Positions 58,838 through 64,000 of a stretch of 64,000 nt of DNA are shown in pieces. The notes beneath the pieces are model-generated. The model was not told the origin of the DNA. It was given only the letters and a program-made list of their open reading frames with translations, and did not search any database. The stretch comes from Branchiostoma floridae (lineage: Eukaryota > Chordata > Leptocardii > Amphioxiformes > Branchiostomatidae). A program made the position numbers and the translations under genes. The stretch covers positions 49,647-113,646 of the forward strand of contig NW_023365734.1 in NCBI RefSeq assembly GCF_000003815.2. Reading direction: 5' to 3'. Every line of letters starts with the position of its first letter. The stretch's first letter is position 1.

Positions 58838-60544
58838 ATGTCTGACGATTCTGACGTCGACTCGCAGAACTCTGACGTCGATGACACGTACGACGCCGAT
58901 ACGTCATCACAGGGGTCACGGGGGTCAAGTCGTGATGACGAGAAAAGCGCAGGCGAGCTTGAAAACAATCTTGGAGACGAAATTAAAACACCTGATGACG
59001 CTGACAAGGAAGAACATAACCACGACTCCAGGAAAGGAAGCGATGCGGGGTCAACGTCCGATCGGGCAAAAGTGGAGGAAGATGACGACCCAGGAAGTAC
59101 CCTTTCAGAAACTGGCTCCGTTAAAACAACAGAGAGAGACTCCAGGGCGGGTAGTGTCATGTCAGCGAACGGGAGGACACGCGCCGCGCGGGAGGGGGAC
59201 AGTGTGAGACCGTCCAGCGCTTCGAGCAGGGAAAGCGGCAAAAATTCAAAGTTAGAAGACAGTCAGATGGAAACCCACGAAGGTAGAAGTGAGGGCGGTT
59301 CTGAAAATGAAGACCCGGATTCTTGTGATGATTCTGAAGATGATGAAGAAGAAGAAGAAGCTGAGGTAGAAGGAGAGGATGACGGGGAAAAGACGCCGGT
59401 ACCGCCACTAGAGATCAACATCTTCAGCGGATCCAGTTTTGACGCAGAGGGGGATGAGGGCACGGGCCCGTCCCGGCAGGGCTCGATGGCCAGCATGTCC
59501 GCGGAGGGGGAGCGCAGCAGCGCCGCCAGCGGGTCCATGTCGCTCCGCCCGCCCAGCTCCGAGAGCGACCGGCGCTTCCTGGAGGTCTGTCCGACTTTCC
59601 AAACTGGCAGCGGTGTCGGCTACACGAACCGGACAGCGTCTCAGAGTGACGATTCTGAACGCTCACAGAGCGCCACGCAGGACAACGATGGCGAAGAAAT
59701 TCAGGAGAGGGCAGTCATTGAGGAAGACTTAAAGAAACAACGTCCGTCTTCAGGAAAAAGCGAGACGGCAAGTCTCCAGCCAAGACCACCTTCCGCGGAA
59801 AGCAAAGATAGAAAACGCAGGAGAAAATCCGGGTCTAAGACCAGCTTAAGGAGTGATGGAGAAATGAGCTCAAGAGCTTTCTCTGTATCAGAAGACAATG
59901 CAGCATCTCCAAGGCCATCTTCAGGAAGAAGTACCTCCAGTAGGAAGGACAACAGGCCCGGCAGCGTCGCTAGCGGACATGTGTCAATCCAATCGCTACC
60001 AGTTAAAGGCAACGTTGAGAGGCCAACGTTCAACAGACCGAAAAGCGCTGACATCAGGGGACGGAACGCCAAGATGGACAGATCGGAAGAGAACACAGAC
60101 GGAGAAAATGACACCATTTCCTTGCATGATAAGCGACTGAAAGAATCAGAGAAGAAGACAGCAGGCGATATCGACGATACAGAAACGCGCCAGAGCCGTC
60201 GGTCCCTTCACTCCGCAAAGTCTAACAAATCCTTCCGTAGCATCGCCTCCACGCGGTTAGACTACCTGGCCGAATTAGCGGACATCAAGGAAAAACTGGA
60301 AGGTAAGACTGCCGACTGGGAGGGTCTGACGGAAGACAACTTGGAAGGTTTCTTGGAGGATCTTCGCGAGCTGTACGGACGGACCACGGCTGTCCTGAGG
60401 AACAGCCACAGGGATAGCATCTGTCTTATGGAGAGGATCGTCCAGGTCAGGAAACTCCTGAAGGAGACCAGGAGGAAACTTCGAGACGAGACCAGCGATC
60501 GAAGTCTTAGTAGCTTGGATGAAAAAGGTGAGAAACCGTCATGA
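58838..60544 (+). CDS. Large acidic, Ser-rich disordered protein with helical C-terminal part (unrecognised)
   Basis: A single open frame of 568 residues from ATG at 58838 (MSDDSDVDSQ; A at -3). A good donor, GAAAAAG-gtgaga at 60528, lies 14 bases before the TGA, so the true exon probably ends at 60527 and continues into exons not found here. Residues 1-190 are acidic (Asp/Glu/Ser), including a Glu-run near 180. The middle is basic and Ser/Pro-rich, with repeated RPSS/RPPS motifs (RPPSAESKDRKRRRK, RPSSGRSTSSRKD). The last ~95 residues (STRLDYLAELADIKEKLEG to LLKETRRKLRDE) are predicted helical or coiled coil. The layout suggests a scaffold or cytoskeletal protein, but I do not recognise it. 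Confidence 0.75.
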   Translation: MSDDSDVDSQNSDVDDTYDADTSSQGSRGSSRDDEKSAGELENNLGDEIKTPDDADKEEHNHDSRKGSDAGSTSDRAKVEEDDDPGSTLSETGSVKTTERDSRAGSVMSANGRTRAAREGDSVRPSSASSRESGKNSKLEDSQMETHEGRSEGGSENEDPDSCDDSEDDEEEEEAEVEGEDDGEKTPVPPLEINIFSGSSFDAEGDEGTGPSRQGSMASMSAEGERSSAASGSMSLRPPSSESDRRFLEVCPTFQTGSGVGYTNRTASQSDDSERSQSATQDNDGEEIQERAVIEEDLKKQRPSSGKSETASLQPRPPSAESKDRKRRRKSGSKTSLRSDGEMSSRAFSVSEDNAASPRPSSGRSTSSRKDNRPGSVASGHVSIQSLPVKGNVERPTFNRPKSADIRGRNAKMDRSEENTDGENDTISLHDKRLKESEKKTAGDIDDTETRQSRRSLHSAKSNKSFRSIASTRLDYLAELADIKEKLEGKTADWEGLTEDNLEGFLEDLRELYGRTTAVLRNSHRDSICLMERIVQVRKLLKETRRKLRDETSDRSLSSLDEKGEKPS

Positions 60545-60944
60545 AAAAAATGATTTGATCTGAAAATTAGATTCGGTATTTAATTCTGATGATCACCAAC
60601 CTCAATCAGTTTCCTCCGTGTCATATCTAACTACTTCTTACGTCTCTTCTACAGTTTCACTGTTATGCCAATCTCCGACTTTTCTTATCAGCCCAGATTC
60701 CTCTTATACACATCCACAGAGAGATATCAAGAGACACATCTAGTACCTTTTGCATTTAAAATTATTTTCTTTTAAAGCATACATACAGAGTATAACGTGT
60801 TGTGGTAACACCTTAACCCTTTTCTGTCTTTATTGCTATTCCCCGGTTCACATTTCACATTAAAGTTAAGGTTTCTCCATTGATGTCGGCAACGGTAACC
60901 TTCCGTCCAATTCCACGGGTTTATTTTACTTTATGGTTTGCTCT

Positions 60945-61885
60945 GGAGATCATGATAGAAGTCACGCATCTTGTGACGGCACTATTTTATTTATAGTGCC
61001 TCGTGTCACACCTGGCGGTAGCTTTGATCATCGCATCCTTAAATCCTGTCTTCTGACTCCTCTTCTCTCTGTCTTGCCGGTTGCGCCTTCTTCAACACTA
61101 ATGCCATAAAACTCCATTACTAGTATTCTCCGTCAATACTTATTTTATAATGAGACGTCAGTTGACCCCCATCATCTGTAACACACACGAGTCGTGTTTT
61201 GCGGCTCTCTTTTTCACACTATTTTAGGTCTATAAAAAATAATCCGGCATCATATATCATCACTAATCTCACACGTGCACCTGTACGCTACTTCTGATGT
61301 TCATCCTTGTTCATTCTCATCATTCCTCTCTTTTCCAGTCCTCCATTATCTTTCACATCCGGCTATTCTACAGTTACACCTTTCCCATCAACATTTAATG
61401 TAGTGTAAACCCCTCTTCACTCTGTAGTCTGCGCCGGAGATCATAGAAGAAGTATCGCATCTTGTGACACTTATATAGCGCCTTAATGTCACACCTGTGT
61501 GGTAGTTTCGGTGACCGCATCCTTAAACCCTCCCTTCTGACTCCTCTTCTCTCTGTCTTGCCGGTTTGTCTTAAGAGTCGCGCTTTCTCCGTCAATTCCT
61601 AAGTCTTATGGAAACCCCCATTATCTGTAACATGCACCAGTCGTGGTTTGCGGCTTTCTGTTTCACACTATTTAAAGTCTATACAAAGAAATCCAACAAC
61701 CTTCATCATCGCTAATCTCACACCTGTACGCCACTCCTGATGTTCATCCTCCTCATCCCTCTCTTCTCGAGTCCTGTCTTAATTTCCTTAGAGGGTGATT
61801 CTACAATTACACCTTTCCCATCAACATTTAAGTAGTTGTAAATCTCTCTTCACTTTGATAGCACATATCACGCCTCACGCCTCGC
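60945..61885. repeat. 491-bp diverged tandem duplication
   Basis: GGAGATCAT, GCATCTTGTGAC, TGTCACACCTG, CTCTTCTCTCTGTCTTGCCG, TTTGCGGCT and CACCTTTCCCATCAACATTT recur in order, starting at 60945 and 61436. No reading frame is shared between the copies. Confidence 0.75.
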
Positions 61886-62028
61886 TATAAGCAGTATATA
61901 AATAGTAAGTCGGCATCATGCGCTATATACCACCTGAAATCCAACACCTGTTCGATTTGAGTACGTAACCATGGTTACCAGAACAACACGGCCATTAGTT
62001 GTAAATATAGCTCAGGACACGATTAAAC

Positions 62029-62345
62029 TAGCCTCCAAGCAGACGTACCAGCTGGGTGAAAAACAAAATACGAATTTGGCAAAATAGGGACAAATAAGTT
62101 GCCATGGGATTTCTGTCTACGTCAGTGTTTTGCAGTCTATCCAGCTATCAGTTCACTCCTAGGCCAATTAACTCCTACTAGACTTTTATTGTTCATAACT
62201 GTCCATTGTCACTTGTATATCTACTATGTTTATACCATGTACTTGCAATTAGCCTTTGGGCACGAACTTGCAAATAGACTTCTATATTTTATTCCTAACT
62301 TGGCCAAATTCCCATATTACTATTCGGCTAGGCCGGAGTCTGGTA
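62029..62345 (+). mobile_element. MITE copy, TAGCCTCCAAGCAGACG end
   Basis: Shares the start, GGCCAATTAACTCCTACTAG and CCTAACTTGGCCAAATTCCC with the 18.5-kb copy. Its interior (TACTATGTTTATACCATG) resembles 57.45-57.57 kb. Confidence 0.65.
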
Positions 62346-62840
62346 AATGGTCTTGTTAAAACAGCGGGTTAGGAAATGTATTGGGGTAAGATTGATTAAA
62401 GATAGACGGGAGAAGACATGGAGAGTTATTAATTTGAAATCAGCACTCGTGTACATTTTATCATATAGAACTGCGATTTATAACAACAGCAGACCCCCAC
62501 CCGTGTTATTGTACCTTCTGTATCGAACATTGTTGTCTTTTCGTGACCTTTTTGCACATAATGTCAGAATAATTTATCATGACTGCCAGCTCGTGCGTAC
62601 TTCATACCCGTATCAACATGCCTGGGGTATAAAAATCAACTATCAACACAACTATTGGCCACGAACTGCCGAATTGACTACCGTATATGCCGACATTTTA
62701 GCATGCTTCTATGATGCGGTTCTAAGGTTTTGTTACAAACCGGTACAATTTGTCATAAGCAATGTAGATAACTGTCTTAATGGCCTTAATGATTTTCCAA
62801 AACTCCGAAATCGCTTAAATTTTGGCCTGCTAAATTAGGC

Positions 62841-62988
62841 ACTGTAAATGCATTTATTTTCGCGGGACTTTACTTTCGCAGAAGCGGGAAAATTGAGTGT
62901 TCGCAGCGGTTTTAGGAGGTTCGCGGTGTAGCGGCCATCGCGAAAACCGCGAACACAAAACTACCACGAACATCTCTGCATTTACAGT
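62841..62988. mobile_element. MITE copy, ACTGTAAATGCA family
   Basis: Complete short copy with ends ACTGTAAATGCA and TGCATTTACAGT, and a CG-rich interior (GCGAAAACCGCGAAC). Confidence 0.75.
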
Positions 62989-63391
62989 AAGTCACTGACC
63001 CTCGATAACCTACCATAACTAACTAGTTACTCGTTAACCAATCTGCCTTTCGACTGCCCAGCACGTGACGTAATGTCAACCTTCACTCTCACGACTTTGT
63101 TCCGGTTTTACATCAATCAGCCCCGTTCCCTAGCAACTCTATATATTAACATGGGGTGACTCATGCTAATATCTAAAGCTTTATTGACTTCATCCAATAC
63201 TTTATGCCATCGTCTGTGCTGGATAAATTTGCCCTGATCTTGGATACAACACTCCACTATTAGCGCCGCTAATGTGTGTCCATAGAGCGGCTGGGTTCAC
63301 AGGTGTTCATACTGAACAGCTCGGGCATAGGAAAAAATGTTGTGTTTCCATTTATGGTCCTGAAAAAAAATAGGGTAGCGTTTTCATCTTA

Positions 63392-63660
63392 TTACCTCCA
63401 TGAAATTTCATGGAGGTTATATTTTCCCTACTGTTTGTGTGTGTGTCTGTGTGTGTATGTCTGTGTATGATCAAGATAACTCAAGAACGGCTGGATGGAT
63501 TGGTTTCATACTTGATATGTTGGTGGGTGTGATGAAAGCTGGAAATGAGCAGATTTGGGGCCCTCTAGCCGCTTGGTACTGCAAAGCAACTTTCGGTTTT
63601 GCTATTTCGAGTTCTGAAGAAGCTAAGATCACGATTTTTAAGCGTTAGATAGCCCTTGTT
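63392..63660. repeat. 5' part of the TTACCTCCATGAAAT repeat
   Basis: Perfect palindromic start ACCTCCATGAAATTTCATGG, then the same ACGGCTGGATGGATTGGTTT and GGGGCCCTCTAGC as the 9.5-kb copy. It breaks off near 63660. Confidence 0.7.
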
Positions 63661-64000
63661 TTAAGTTTAAAATACCAGTACCCGGTGTATTCTAGTCTAC
63701 CTCGCTAAACTCTATTTTAGGTCCCTTCGACTGTGAAAAAATTGAGAATCCCAACCTACCAACCCTAATTTTTCCAGGACCGTAACCTAAAACACAACAT
63801 TTTCGCCTATAGGCCTTACCACATGTGACACGAGCGCCCTGTGTCGTGTTAGTATTAAAGTTAAGTGTTGAGAGAAAGAGCTCCGTAGATCAGCTGTGCA
63901 CATGTACGGCTGTCAAACTGTACACACGCAGGGCTTTAAACGTTAAACGGTTTCAAGTTCTAATGTTTGGAAAAGGTCGCTAGGTTTTAAGTGGCTCTTT

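Larger units (their letters stand above)
61886..64000. other. Repeat-dominated tail of the window
   Basis: Holds the 62.0-, 62.84- and 63.4-kb repeats. A perfect X-box palindrome GTAACCATGGTTAC is at 61965-61978. The 163-codon frame at 62347-62838 straddles repeat sequence and has no recognisable domain. Confidence 0.5.

Noticed and set aside
58774-60117. Minus-strand Ser-rich frames of up to 155 codons
   Set aside because: They mirror the acidic/Ser-rich plus-strand exon, which has the better start, composition and donor.
62347-62838. 163-codon plus-strand frame
   Set aside because: Partly overlaps repeat sequence, shows no domain, splice context or convincing codon pattern.

Overview
The window is 64 kb of intron-rich animal DNA, very probably from a cephalochordate (amphioxus, Branchiostoma). 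It holds a recognisable islet cell autoantigen 1 (ICA1/ICA69) gene with about 16 exons. The rest is thin in genes and dense in short DNA transposons (MITEs), tRNA-derived SINE pieces, a mariner relic, minisatellites and microsatellites. The species assignment is inferred from the gene structure and repeat style, since no search could be run. Two 100-base runs of N (10190-10289 and 28245-28344) are assembly gaps.

Layout. 1-15.3 kb: no convincing gene; two hAT-like MITEs, a hammerhead-ribozyme-like repeat tail, tandem tRNA-like SINE pieces, a palindromic MITE, an interspersed repeat containing gap 1, and a 1-kb minisatellite at 11.15-12.19 kb. 15.3-16.5 kb: a GC-richer, CpG-bearing stretch that looks promoter-like, next to a minus-strand reading-frame fragment. 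16.8-29 kb: many MITEs sharing the TACTCTCCAAGCAGAGGTT end, a possible plus-strand first exon at 19.5 kb, an X-box plus CRE promoter-like block at 22.9-23.5 kb with a short minus-strand reading frame, a four-copy satellite at 23.7-24.35 kb, an internally deleted mariner element at 26.1-26.7 kb and a long TTTC microsatellite. 29-33 kb: repeats and an unusual cluster of alternating ATTGG and X-box-like motifs.

33.0-54.6 kb, minus strand: ICA1. Fifteen coding-bearing exons join in frame through GT/AG sites into a 690-residue protein, with an upstream 5'UTR exon at about 54.55 kb that carries a CRE, a CCAAT box and an 11-codon upstream ORF. Three different exons of this gene have been tandemly copied inside their own introns: the start of exon 3 (three copies), the 3' end of exon 5 with its splice donor (about seven copies) and the end of exon 10 (six copies on a 162-bp period). 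At least three of the exon-10 copies keep the splice phase needed for mutually exclusive use.

55.8-64 kb: a small two-exon plus-strand gene with a TATA box, an in-frame splice and a TACTAAC branch point (84 residues, N-terminal MG), then a plus-strand exon at 58.8-60.5 kb encoding a long acidic Ser-rich disordered protein with a helical C-terminal part. I do not recognise either protein. Beyond them lie a diverged 491-bp tandem duplication and more MITEs. ICA1 and the 55.9-kb gene start about 1.35 kb apart and point away from each other.
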